A DNA stretch of 20,862 nt from positions 1 through 20,862 of the forward strand of contig CAXKVR010000228.1 in NCBI GenBank assembly GCA_964058845.1, in the 5' to 3' direction. Position numbers and translations under genes: made by a program. Source of the DNA: Carex sylvatica (lineage: Eukaryota > Streptophyta > Magnoliopsida > Poales > Cyperaceae). This document shows, piece by piece, positions 1-12,600 of this stretch (positions are counted from its first letter, which is position 1; the number at the start of each line of letters is the position of its first letter). A model generated the notes under the pieces. That model saw only the letters and a list, made by a program, of their open reading frames with translations, was not told the DNA's origin and made no database searches.

Positions 1-464
1 TGGCAGAAGGTTGGTAATTCCCACCCCTATATCTTGTTGATTGAGGCTTGTGTGGTTCTCTCTCTTTTTGGCTTGCTCATGTGTTGAGAACCCTCTCTCT
101 CCCTCTATTCTCTTTGCTGCCATTTTTCCTTGTCTGCTCGGTTCTGTGAGTGCAAAATTGCGGTGGGATTGTGTTGATCGTTGCAATCTTGACGGTGCCG
201 CTGTTGGCTTCTTTCGTTGATATCTTGGGACGGTTGCAAGGCGAGGCTTCCAATACTTGGAACCGACCGTTTTTACTATCCTTCCTCTGTGCTTGCTCTA
301 ATCGGGTAAGCTTTAGCACATTGCCTTTTTCTGTGATGGTGCTGTGAAAGATTGAATTTTTGCGGTTTGCTTGGGTTGTTGATTTTCCCGGCAAGCCAAT
401 GCACGTGACTGTGTTGTCGTGCTCTCTGACCTGTGCCTTGGCTGTGTTCCTTGCTCTGTTCTGG

Positions 465-633
465 TTCTGTTTGCCTTGACCTGCTGCCTTGCTTTGTTTT
501 GTTTGACTGGGTACTTTGCCCTCTGATTTGTTGCCTGTCTTTTGCGTGTGACTATGCTGTTTCTGTTCTGTTTGCCTTGACTGTTGCCTTCTTGTTTTGT
601 TTGGCTGGGTGTTTTGCCCTCTGACCTGTTGCC
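465..633 (+). repeat. Degenerate ~101-bp tandem duplication, GT/CT-rich
   Basis: Copies at 465-535 and 566-633 share the frame TTCTGTTTGCCTTGAC ... TTTGCCCTCTGA ... GTTGCC, with the second copy offset by 101 bp. A partial third copy (CTCTGACCTG then GCC) begins near 422. The strand is poor in A throughout. It lies in the presumed LTR leader and is probably a diverged internal duplication of that LTR. Confidence 0.6.
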
Positions 634-716
634 TTGTTCTGTCCTGTTTTGCTGGTTTGTTGTTGTTGGTTGGTCTGCGTGCCTTGCTAGCTGATTGTAT
701 GGTGCTGGGTAGTGCT

Positions 717-1188
717 TTGCAAAAATCCGGGTCGGGCGGCCTGTACCCGACTCGCCCGTGCCCAGTACCTGGGGTATTCGTGTCCGAGCCCGGGTATGGA
801 TCGGGTAAACGGGTACGGACATAAAACGGATAGGGTACGGTTATTTGGTTCAATACCCAGGCAAATCCGGTCCGAATTACGCCCGTACCCGTCCGATCCG
901 TACCGTACCGGTACCCATACCCATACCCGTTAAAAATTTCAAAAAAATTCAATTTTTTTTGAAATTTCGAATTTGCCGCCGAAAAAAATAACAAAAAAAA
1001 AAAAATTGGAATGGGTACCATACCCGGACCGCCCTACCCGTCAAGGGTACCACGGATACGGGTATAAGACGGGTAGGGTACGGGTTTTGAAAAAAATACC
1101 CGTGATACCCAGCCCGTGGTACCCGTAATACCCGTACCCGACCCCGGGTATACCCTACCCGTCCGTACCCTACCCGTTAGCAAATCCC
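717..1188. mobile_element. Non-autonomous hAT-like (Ac-type) miniature element
   Basis: This 472-bp block is packed with inverted copies of CGGGTA/TACCCG motifs around an A/T-rich centre (about 930-1005). That layout is common in the subterminal regions of plant Ac-like hAT elements. The right end, read inward, starts GGGATTTGCTAACGGGTAGG. The left end reads TTGCAAAAATCCGGGTCGGG, an imperfect match. TAGTGCT flanks both sides (710-716 and 1189-1195), and extending to eight bases gives 7 of 8 matches, fitting the 8-bp duplication of hAT elements. There is no transposase. It inserted into the older LTR, so it is the younger of the two. Family assignment is inferred from motif style and duplication length. 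Confidence 0.65.
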
Positions 1189-3755
1189 TAGTGCTGTGTT
1201 GTTTTTACCAGTGCTTGAACTGACAGGGACCAATTCGCAAATAATTGGAAGTTGGGGGTTGAATGTGTAAAATATAGGCCTTTGTGTTAATTAAAATTGA
1301 ATGTGCAAATAATTGGATCTGTTTTGGAAATACGCATGTATTTGCACTTGGGCCCTTGTAAAATAAATAATTGGAAATAGCTTTTTGGGCTTTGGCTTTG
1401 GAATTAAAATTATAGAATTCGGATTTCCAAAATGCATAATTTGTCGGATTAAAAAGGCGACTTAAATTTTAGGTTTAAAATGAGGAATCGAATAAAATTA
1501 AAATTTAATAAAATAAGTTTTAAAAATTTATAACATTTAAGTATTTTTGAAACATAAATGAAAAAAAAAAAAATTATTTTCGACTTAGATTCAAAATGAT
1601 GAATAAACAGTAAAATTAGAGTAGTAATAAATAACAAATTGTGCGACATTGAATTAAATAATTAGAAAGCTCGTAAAATAGTTAAAGATTGTCTCTAAAA
1701 TTTTACAAACAAATTACGTGTCTGAGTTATAAAATAACTAAAATATATTGGGCTAAATATTAGTTAGTAATAAATATACAATTTATATATTTTATTAAAA
1801 TAGTAACATTAGGGATTTTTAATAATAAACTAACTTTCGTAACTGCATTCGATCGATTATAATAATTATAGTTAAGATCAAATAAATCAAAATAGATAAT
1901 AAATTAGGATATATTAAGTAGGACACGTATAAAATTCCTGTAATCCACGACTAATTATTTTGCGAATATTTCGATATTAGAATTTTTACAAACAATTTAT
2001 TTTCAAATTAAAATAATAAAAACATTGTTTATTTTAAAATCAAATTAGATTAGATTTATTAAAGTAAATAATTAAGTGACAAGTTTAATAAACCAAAATA
2101 ATTGTGAATACAAATTAAACATATTAATTGGGGCGAGGAATAGAATAATTTAGAGTAGATTTTAATTAGTGTAAATTACGTAATTTCAGATCAACAAATT
2201 TCGTACGAGTTCGATCCTTGAACTGATCCAATTGACCCGCAGTTCGGATCATATGTGGAGCACGTTGATTTCGCTGAGGGTTAGCCACAGAATCTTCAGC
2301 CATTCAGGTGTGGGATATCTGAATTATTCTTTTCGTGGGCGTACTCTTACCAGTCAATCCATCTGACCTGACATCTGCACTTTATTTTTAGTAGTTGCAT
2401 TAAAACTGTAGAACATGTTTATCCTTTCTGCACTGTAGGTAGAATTGCATAAACCCTGAAAAATCTAAATTTACTGTATTTTAAGAGTAGATTAATTAAA
2501 TAATAATATATATATTATTAGAATATTAGGTTATTAGTTTGTCTTCTTCTCGTAGAAGACAATATATTATTATTATATTACGTGCATGTGCGGTAAGGGC
2601 TGAGCAGAGCCGAGTGACTTCGTTCTGTCTTGGTGTCACTTGGCATGGGATGGCCCGACGGCCACTGAGCCGAGGGTCACTTGATCCTTGGATGGCTTTA
2701 GGATTTATATTATATGTATAAATTTTGATTATGTATCATTTTCGATCATTTTACTATTTAACGTGAGCAGTTCCGATCTTGAGTTCTGTGGCACGGTACG
2801 ATTCGGGAATTTATTCCTTCCCGACATTAGGAGCTACTTTGCCTAGAACGGGATTCCAAGACCGGCGAGTCTTGGGTAGAATCTGAACTCTTTTGCTCAT
2901 GAGGGAAGAGATTAACTTTTTATGACTTGCATTGTATGATTTCTCCTATTGGATATGTTTGGGCGATAAATCATAGGCGAGATGACACACCGGATTTTTG
3001 ATATAACCATTGGCTAGTGTGTTAGTATTTGTGGGCAATGCTCGATGTCATTAGACAACGTGTATCATTGCACTCTGAACACAGTCCTTGGATTATATTA
3101 CTTGGATCTTTTGATCCCATTGGCACGGCACGGGGTGATTTTTATTTGCTTCCATATTATTATTATATTTGGGCACACAGTGCGAGGAATACTGGATTCC
3201 GACTTGATTTCTATCCGATATTATACTTTGATTTTATTTTGAGTTATTCTGCATGTTGGCATAATAGAATAATCGCATCATGGCATCATTTAAAAGTATT
3301 ATAAATTTTATTAGATATTAATATAGGTTCACACATATGCATATTTTAAAGTTTATTCATTTTATAATTAAAAGTGTTTTAGCCGTAGAGGATCCCTGAG
3401 GGGATAATTCTGGGTCACATACTGGGCGATTCGTCGCTCACCCATAAGTTGTTTCGTGGATTTTAGGTACAGGTTCTGGCGGTCCGCAGCAGAAGATGTC
3501 AGGAGCTGTCCCCGAGGGCCACACCACTTGACTTAGTTAGGATTAGGCTTTTGATTAGATTTACGAGTCCCGTACTTCATGTGTTATATATACGGGCTCG
3601 ATAGATCATGTATCCCCTTCTGTAGTTGATGTTATTTGGATCCGAGATGAATCGAATTATATGTTGTGTATGTTTATTTATTCGCTATGTGACTAATGCT
3701 TGATATTTATATTATTATGCTTCCGCTGCTGTTTGATTTATTATTTTTATGATTA

Positions 3756-3790
3756 GCCTTGCGTGCTTAATGATTAATTAAGCACGAGGC
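3756..3790 (+). promoter_or_regulatory. Hairpin near the LTR 3' end
   Basis: CGTGCTTAAT (3762-3771) and ATTAAGCACG (3777-3786) form a perfect 10-bp stem. GCCT and AGGC extend it after a small bulge. It lies about 50 bp inside the LTR right border, in the presumed U5 region, where RNA structure can influence 3' processing or packaging. The role is inferred. Confidence 0.45.
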
Positions 3791-3838
3791 GAGGTTGATC
3801 ACACCTTAAATCTAGTATTCCTGATTTGGGGTGTGACA

Positions 3839-6462
3839 TAAAATGAACTCTCCGAATTATATACTCAAGGTAAGTAATTCTTTACTAATCATAACATTTT
3901 AAGGAATATTGCAAACATTTGCATTCCTTAAACTTTACGACTCTTGTTGTTTATTAGGAAAACTTCATAATAAACATTTCCAAGAAAAACGAACTATCCG
4001 AATTTCTTTTAAGCAAACTCATTTTATTGGGGCAATATGATCGGTCACATCATCTCCTCAAAATAAACGAGTCAAGTGCCTCACACATGACCCATCTATC
4101 AGCGGCCATATGAGTACCTAACATATTCTATGATTTCTACAAGTGTCAAGAGGCACCTCATGCTAAAATTCCTTTGTAGCTTAAAGTGAAATAAAATGAG
4201 AAGAAAACTCGCTTAATTTTTCATGGGACTTGTTTATAACATAATAAATTTTGGTAGGTCATGTGTTCATACACCCATACGTATCGTAAATATATCATCA
4301 TAAATAACATTCGAGCACACAACATAAAATCACAACACATGTCGTGAGTTTGTATGTCTCATGCGCCATCTTCTTCATCCTTCATTTACCTCTCTTGCAA
4401 TATTGGATGAATATATTACATAAAAATAAATATGCAACCTCCCAATTCTTATTTCAAAATAAAATTGGTTGGTGCAAGTATAAAATACCCCTCTCATCCT
4501 TGCCATGCATATGATGTAAATAAATGAAAGCTTATTAAACAACTTGCCTTATTAATCTAATTAATTAATATCATGGGGCACCAAAGACCGCGTTACAAGT
4601 ATTCACACAATCATTCATTACATCACACAAGGCATTGATTAGAGACACACAAACTCACTTTGTTCCTACAAAACGAAGTTAGAGTAGAACTGCATGCACA
4701 AGCACTTTTTGTTCCTTTTAGTTAATTCCCTTATCTTAAGCACATGTGGTTTACTAAATCATTTAAATCTCTTCAAAATGATTTATGCATGTATTGTTTA
4801 GTCAATCCAAAAAGTTTCAGACATAGAACTAAATAGTTTCTAACATTAATATGAACCATTTAAACATTTAAAGTTATATAAAACCTTTAGAAATTATTAA
4901 TTGACTAATGCCTCCTTAATCGGTTATTTAAACTAATTAAAATCTTAATTACCCAAAATATTAAAATTTTAATTTGCTATTACCTTTTCTCATATATATA
5001 CATGATTTAGTAAAGTAGATTTGGAAAAATCAACTTTAAACAAAATGGTTTCTACATTTTCAAAACTAGCCGAGAACAACCAAGCTATTCTGACCTCTGT
5101 CCACTAATAGTTAAAACTGTACAAATCTGTAATACTTTTGTACAGAGAACTCATGTTCTCTGAAAACTAGACTTTCGTACCTTTATTTTGATATAAATAA
5201 CACAAAAATTCATGTAGTTATTTTCTCTAAATCGAACTTTTAATCTAGTAAAAAACTGAGACTGCTCTCTAAAATTCCAACAACATTCCTTTTTGTTATT
5301 TTTGCACAACGTTATAGATATGCGTAAAAACCTAATCTATAATTTTCACAGCCTTCTACACATCACAAATTAATGGTAGAATTTTATAAAGTACAAAAAT
5401 AACCTACCCAAAAGTCCATAGCAATTTTAAACCCAAAAAATGTCTCAAAGCACACAAATTGGGGTGTAGATTTTACTGTAGCGAGGGAACTGCGATCGGG
5501 CTCTTCCTTCATCTTCTTTCCCTTTTCTCTTTGCGCTATGTTTGTGGAGCACAACATTAGAGGTATAAATACTTTTGTTTATAGGTATAAATACTTTCGC
5601 GGATAGCTATTAATATTTTAGAAAAAAAAAATCATTTATGTGGTCCCCAGACAATTATAATAATTATGATGCGGGGATAGTGCGGGGATTGCAGTGCGGA
5701 ACAATTATCAGAATCCTTTATTTTATATCTATCTAAACAAATAAAACAAAATACAAAAATACAAAAAGTATACAATTCTGTCTTCAAATACATTTTACTA
5801 TAGAGATTAGGTTAAACCGTTTTGAATCGACTACGTGAACTAAAAATAAAATAAAATTGTGAAACAAGATTGAAAATAAAAATGTGAGACAACATTGGGT
5901 CATGGAAGATACGAGTTTACGAAAGAGGTGGTAGTGTAACAAGATAAATTAGACAAGTTTCTATGAAACTTTTTTTTTTAGAGGAAGCCCGTAGGCATAT
6001 TTTCTATGAAATTTCTCCGAAGAGTTGTCAGCATGCCTCTTTATTATTTGTGTACTTATTTACGAGTGGTGTCTTTATTAAAAAAAAAAAATCTTTTACG
6101 TTGGTCTATTATATCTTGAAAAATATTTCTATCATAATTTATTCAACCATTGAAAAAATGCCTCGACCGGAGATTTCATTTTCGTAAAAGTGACGATTGA
6201 TTAATCAAAATTCATATTCTAATGTTCTCTAAATATTAATACAGTGGGCTTTTGCCTTTTCTTCAGAAAAAATATATTTCATTATTCTAATACAAACGAA
6301 TGAAAGATGATACAAATTATAAAACCAAACGAGATGGTTTCAATATAATTAATAAAGAGAAGATATATGAATGGTTTGTACATTTTAAACTAATGAAACA
6401 CGAAGCAGGACGTGATTCACATATTAGAAGTTTTAGGATGCGGACATTGATGGTTAAGATTA
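3839..6462. other. AT-rich intergenic DNA, no gene recognised
   Basis: No reading frame here resembles a known protein; the longest open stretches (about 70 codons) are low-complexity. Short direct repeats of AGGTATAAATACTTT occur near 5561 and 5583. A duplicated GCGGGGAT motif follows near 5670-5690, beside a palindromic AATTATAATAATTAT near 5653. The block around 4000-5520 could be decayed LTR sequence, but I find no termini, primer site or coding remnant to prove it. Confidence 0.5.
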
Positions 6463-6551
6463 GACGACTGTGGTTTCTTTCAAAAGAAAAAAAAAAAAAA
6501 GGACGACTGTGATTTCTTTCAAAAAGAAAAAAAATAGGGACGGCTGTGATT
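6463..6551. repeat. Short tandem repeat downstream of the C2-GRAM gene
   Basis: Units at 6463-6501 (39 bp) and 6502-6538 (37 bp), plus a partial third from 6539, each begin GACGACTGTG or GACGGCTGTG. Each runs through TTTCTTTC into a poly-A tract. The block starts about 85 bp past the stop codon of the minus-strand gene, so it probably lies in that gene's 3' UTR. Unit-length differences are mostly in the A tract, as expected from slippage. Confidence 0.7.
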
Positions 6552-6635
6552 GCCCAAATCAGAAACTTTGAGGGGTGTTGATCCATTACTCCTTTGCCTC
6601 TTCCCTTTTTTTGTTGCAGCGGTTCAGCTTCCAGA

Positions 6636-9600
6636 TCAACCAAGCCTACTACTTGGTGATGCAAGCTCCTTTTCGATCTGACCAAAAGTTTTTTGGATCA
6701 GTTTCGTTGCATTAGAAATTACATTCTTTGTGACTCGCTTCTGGTGTCTGGTGCTCTTTTGCCATGCAACGCCGAGAGATACTTGTACGTTGCACGTCTT
6801 CTGTTTTGGAGACAGGTCTTCAATTTGGTACCTTGTATGTATCTGTTCATGCGAAATTAGAAAAAAGGCCAGCTGATCACCAACCAAAACTAAAATTACA
6901 GGATTAACATCAATGAGTATATTATATGACACCCAATGAAAAAAACCCAGTACTATATATGCATATGTTCAGGGGCGGATCCAAGTGCCCCCTTGGATTT
7001 TGATATTTAGTGGAAATCTATAGATTCGGATCAATTTTGCACTCTATTTTGATTTATAATTAGTGTTAAATTTATGGTTAAAATTATAATAAATTTTTTG
7101 AATTCTGATTGGTAACTAGAAAATCAGAAATCAAAGCATTATTTTTTATCTAGTACTCAATTAGCTATTTAACTCCAATTTGTTATTTTCTTGCCCCACC
7201 CCCCGGACAAATATCCATACCAAGCGTTCGCTTTGGTAGCAATGAGCAGATTCTATGACGCCCAATTTAATATTACCTTGTTTTCTTTCTTAAATTTGTT
7301 GGGGACTTTCTTTTACTTATCCATTGTGTCGCAGTTCGTTATCTTCTTATTCACCATGGCTATTTTAAGTACACCAATGTATTGTATATATTTCAAAGGC
7401 AAGTGTATACAAACATACATACATTATAGTAATCACCGAGCAGGACCCCTTGGAGCTCCATCACCTCATCAATGATCCATCCCTTTTTACCATCCCCAAG
7501 AGGGATCTTCTGCTGAGTGCTGCTAGCGGCCCCGCCGCATGCTGACAAACTCTTTCCACATTTGTAGTGTGTCTGCCGCTGATATGTGTCTGACCGTACC
7601 GATTCCCATTCAGTGGGTGTGTACTCGATGCACCCCACTGCCTCCATCACTCTCAGCTCAAGTGGACCCCCGTCAAATGCCTCCATCAGCGAGTTTATCT
7701 AGTAATAAATGAAAGAACAATGTGCACGGGTGAGTAATCCAATACATGATTAATAATAAGGACAGAAAACCACACTATTATTCCTTATGCTACCGTTTTA
7801 CGAGCAAAATTGACTAGTATAATTTAAATGCATGCCATTTTGATTTTTCAATGGAATTCTTTAATTGCAAAGAAGCTGTGCATTGTTCTTTCAAACTTCC
7901 ACCAAAATTTATCAAAGAAAACAATACAGTCTAATTAATCTCAATTGGGCATCTACCAGGTTTAGTACCAGTTATTCCTATATAAGTACTATCTTTACAG
8001 ATTATGCTCAGTATCAAGTTTTTTTTTAGTTCAAATCTTTAGTGTAGGAAGTAGAATAATGCGTTCTTTCTGTACCACTACTGTTGTTTGTATATGCTGT
8101 TCTTACTGTACTGGTACAGCACTGGTACACTAAACTTACAATTATATTACTCTACCTGGAAAAACTACACACTCTGATCCTTACAAGGATAAACAAGGAA
8201 AATTTTAATAGAAGAACAAAAAAAGGAGAAAAGAAAATACTTACATCAAATTGAAGGACCGAAGAAAAAATTTCTGTTTTTTTGGCATCCTCTAAACCTA
8301 AAAATTGGCCACTATCCTCATGGTTGAGGTTCCTGTCTCCAGATTCTTCTGCTGCTATCTGTAGCTTCTGTTCTGGTGTGAATGACCTTGCCTTCCATAG
8401 TGCCACTATTGTCCTGAATTCAACCAAACAATGGGATAATAGTTATTCTATTTTAGTGATTTCCAAGGTGCTGTGCTGGTTATGTACCAACTGAACTGGT
8501 AGTGTACCACTTGTTTCTTCGTTTTAATACCTTATTATTAATACTTAGAATTGTTTCCCTATTTTAGGTTTTATTTTCTTGTATTAGTATTTGAGGGTTA
8601 TATTTGTTTATTACTTGTTTGAATATCTTTAATTTCTTTTACCAGTGCATTTCCAAAAAATTGTATACAGGCATAACCATTTTTATTCTTCTTTTATTTC
8701 TATGAAATTGTGACTGGTATCATTTATGCAACATGCAATACAGTTGGGTTTGTATTACATTCCAATTCATTAATGCTTAAAATGCTGCTCACTACTAATG
8801 TAACTGTGGATTTTTAGGAAAAATGAATTGTATTGATTCCTTTGTTCTTTTGAGCCTATATAGGTGTTACATTTTGCATTCCTAACCCTACTATTCTTTA
8901 TAATTCCTTTCTTACCAATATAACCCTATAACTTCTAATAATGCAATAAACATACATAAATCTCAACACTCTCCCTCAAGATGGGCAAAAAATATCCATC
9001 AAGCCCATCTTGTCACAAAACTTTTCTAGATCTATTGAGCTAAATCCTTTGGTGAGGCAGTCAGCTACTTGATCTCCAGTAGCTACATGACTCAGCTCCA
9101 ATAGTCCACTTTCTAGCTTTTCCTTTATGAAGAACCTATCGATCTCCACATGCTTGGTTCTATCATGCTGTACAGGATTGTTGGCAATGCTGATCGCTGA
9201 CTTACTATCACACCACAATTTCATTTGAGCTCTGTGATTCACCTTGAGCTCTTCCAACAATCTTTTCAGCCACACCATCTCAGCAACTCCCAATGCCATA
9301 GCCCTGTACTCGACTTCTGTTGTCGATCTCGCAACAACTGGCTGCTTCTTGCTCTTCCAAGAGACCAAATTGCCCCCTACAAACATGCAGTAGCCAGCTG
9401 TGGACCTTCTGTCATCTTGACAACTAGCCCAATCAGAGTCACAGTAACCCTCAATGTTCATGTGTCCATTCTTCATGAAAAACAAGCATTTCCCCGGTGC
9501 ACTCTTCAGGTACCTCAGAATGTGATACACTGCATCCATATGGCCCTTCCTAGGGTCATGCATGTAGCGACTCACCACGCTCACTGCAAATGAGATATCG

Positions 9601-12600
9601 GGACGAGTATGTGTCAAATAGATCAATCTGCCTACCAGTCTCTGGTATCTCTCACGATCAACCTCTTCTCCTGCCTCTGCACTTATCTTGGTCTTCACAT
9701 CAATTGGAGAAACTGCAGGCCTGCACCCCAACATGCCTGTCTCTGTAAGCAAGTCTAGGACATACTTCCTTTGGGATAAAACAATCCCCTCTGCTTCGCG
9801 AGCCACCTCAATTCCAAGGAAGTACCTAAGTTGTCCCAAATCTTTCACCTCGAATTCCTTCCCCAATTTTGCTTTCAACTGTGCAATTTCCCCCTCATCA
9901 TCTCCGGTAATGATCATATCATCGACATACACAGCTAGCATAGTAATGTGACCACAATGTTGTCGAGAAAACACCGTGTGGTCAGCATTGATTTGCTGAT
10001 AGCCCATGCCTACCATAGCCTTCATGAACCTATCAAACCAGGCCCGAGGGGACTGCTTCAACCCATAGAGCGACTTCTTGAGCCTGCACACCTTACCCAC
10101 TGTCTGGTTTGTGCCAAACCCTGATGGAACCTCCATGTACACCTCCTCCAACAAATCACCATGAAGAAAGGCATTCTTCACATCGAGTTGGTGTAACTGC
10201 CATCCCTCATTCACTGCCATGGAAACCAGTGTCCTCACTGTGCTCATCTTCGCCACAGGTGCAAAGGTCTCATCATAGTCAATGCCATAGGTCTGACTGT
10301 ACCCCTTCGCTACCAGTCGAGCCTTGTAGCGCTCAACCAGACCCTCTGGATTCTGTTTTACTGTGAAGACCCATTTGCATCCAACAGCCTTTTTGCCTGG
10401 TGGTAGTGACACAAATTCCCAGGTTTTGTTCTTGCAAAGGGCACTGAACTCTTCTAGCATGGCTGTTTTCCACTTTGGATCTCCTTTAGCAACCTGCCAA
10501 CACTTAGGGATAGATATAGTGTCTAGTGATGCAATGAACGCTCTATGTACCGGTGATATTTGTGAGTAAGAGACAAACTGAGCAATCTCATGCGGAAAAC
10601 CATATCGGTCAGGAGGAATACCCGCATTCTCGCGAGAAGTCCTTCTTACTGATAGGGGCGTGGGAGGAGTAGAGAGAGGAATCATAGCACCTGTATATTC
10701 TGAGTCTGAGGTGGATGGTGTAAGTGTCTCACGAGTCGGAGTAAGCAGGGACAAGGGACTTGGCACAAGTGACACTGTAGGCACGGCTCCCTCACTCTGC
10801 TTATTTCTTCTCACATACACCTCACGGTATCTCGACTCTCCCTGAGCCTGAGTTCTACCACCTTCGGATCTATTCCTCTCAACTTCCGGCTCACCCACAG
10901 CCGAATCTTCTCTTTGTGGCTCAACCCTGGCCGAATCCTTCTTTTCCGGCTCAACTCTAGCCGAATCCTCCTTTTCCGGCTCAACTCTGGCCGAATCCAT
11001 CAGTGGACAAGGAATACCACCCACACTCACCATCCTCCTCTCACTATCACTACTACTCCCCCCCTCTCGCCTCATACCTCCTGTATCGAGCGAGTCTTCA
11101 AAGGGTGATGTAGTCTCTGAGAAGTAGTAAGGTTGGAGCTCGCGAAATGTAACATCCATACTCACAAACAATCTCCTCTCTATTGGACTCCAGCACACAT
11201 AACCCTTTTGAGTACCAGAGTAACCCACAAAGATGCATTTCACCGCTCTGGGATCCAACTTCCCCACTGTTGGTCTATTGTCTTTCACAAAGCACACACA
11301 TCCAAATACCTTAGGAGGAAGAATACCTCCATTATCTCCTTTCAACATCACACACGGAGTCTGCCAGTCCAACACTCTAGATGACATTCTATTGATCAAT
11401 TGTGCGGCTGTCTGAACTGCTTGTCCCCACAAATATTTCGGAACATTCATGGAGATCATCATGCACCGGGCTACCTCCAACAAGTGTCTATTCTTCCTTT
11501 CTGCCACTCCATTTTGTGCTGGTGTGTAAGGGCACGTGGTCTGATGATGTATCCCATGAACTGACAAATACTCCTCGAATGCCTTGTTTGTATATTCAGT
11601 CCCATTATCGGATCTCAGTGCCTTCACCACAGCACCAAACTGAGTTTGAACCGCCTTATGGAAATCCTTGAAACAAGCAAGTACATCACTCTTGTTCTTC
11701 ATCAAATACAACCATGTGACACGAGAATAACAATCGATGAAAGTCACAAAAAATCTATACCCATTCATCGAAGTTGTTGAGCAAGGCCCCCATACATCTG
11801 AGTGTACCAGATCAAAGGCATGAGAACTCCTACTTCCTAAGCTTACATACGAACTCCTTGTATGCTTCCCAAACTCACATCCATCACACACAAGTTTTTG
11901 TTTATCAGCTTTCTCATACTTTGATGGAAATAGACGTTCCAGTAGGCTGAAAGAAGAGTGCCCCATCCGTCGATGAATCAGAAGCAACTCATCCTCCACA
12001 CTCACCCCAGATTCTCCTGCCCCCACTCTATCGACCACAGATGTCAACGCTGTGTCCATCCCTTTTCTATCCATGTACCACAACCCATCATGCCATGTGC
12101 CAGTCCCAAGTATCCGACCTGTTCCCTTCTCCTGAAAAATCATCGTCGGAATATCAAAGGTCACGATGCATTTCTGCTCACGAATAATAGCACTAATGGA
12201 CACCAGGTTTACGGAAAAGGAAGGAGCATGCAACACATTGGTCAGAGTGACTGAATCTGTACATCTCACAGTTACCTTACCAACCACGGGCTGGACCGTA
12301 CCATCGGCTGTCTGAATGCTATCTAAGACTGCTAGGTGAGTATAAGAAGAAAACTCTCTAGCAGCACCAGTCACATGGCGAGATGCACCAGAGTCTACTA
12401 TCCAATCTGATGATCTAGTAGTGGGTATAGAGGCAAGAGCAAGTGTGTCAGCGACCGCACTTTTCCCCTCACTTGCTCCTTTCTGCCTCCTCCTGACTAT
12501 CTCCATGATCAGATCCTCCTCGGATAACCCCACAATAGCTTGTTTCTCTTTCTTTGCAACCATCAAATTTGCCCAATTGCCTCCTCTTCCACCTCTTTGG

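Larger units (their letters stand above)
1..3838 (+). mobile_element. Right part of a long Ty3/gypsy-type LTR (solo or 3' LTR)
   Basis: The right border is GGGGTGTGACA at 3828-3838. This is the mirror of the TGTCACACCCC start typical of many plant Tekay/Del-like Ty3/gypsy LTRs. Blocks near 2200-2350, 2780-2900 and 3390-3500 have the non-coding texture I associate with such LTRs. A TATATC motif near 28-33 followed by a CT-rich leader could be the promoter end of the transcript. A hairpin sits just inside the 3' end. No primer-binding site follows 3838, so this is a 3' LTR or a solo LTR, not a 5' LTR. The left terminus is not in the window, so length and target duplication cannot be checked. 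Without the inserted hAT-like element the visible LTR is about 3.37 kb, very long. The AT-rich middle (1240-2200) carries no recognisable signal. Lineage is inferred from the termini and general look only; no protein is present. Confidence 0.55.

Noticed and set aside
463..640. CRISPR-like array
   Set aside because: There are only two to three diverged copies in plant nuclear DNA, with no conserved repeat-spacer pattern.
77..1021. Long minus-strand open frame (314 codons)
   Set aside because: It runs across the LTR leader and the hAT-like element. Composition is repeat-driven (GYGYGYRYG, KQNRAR) with no domain, and it crosses two unrelated elements.
717..1188. Interstitial telomere repeat
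   Set aside because: The motifs are CGGGTA and variants, not TTTAGGG, and they occur in both orientations inside one bounded element.
3839..3860. Primer-binding site after the long LTR
   Set aside because: TAAAATGAACTC does not match the initiator-Met tRNA or any other primer complement I know.
5963..6187. Small plus-strand protein (74 codons)
   Set aside because: It contains poly-Phe and poly-Lys from homopolymer runs, with no motif and no transcript context.
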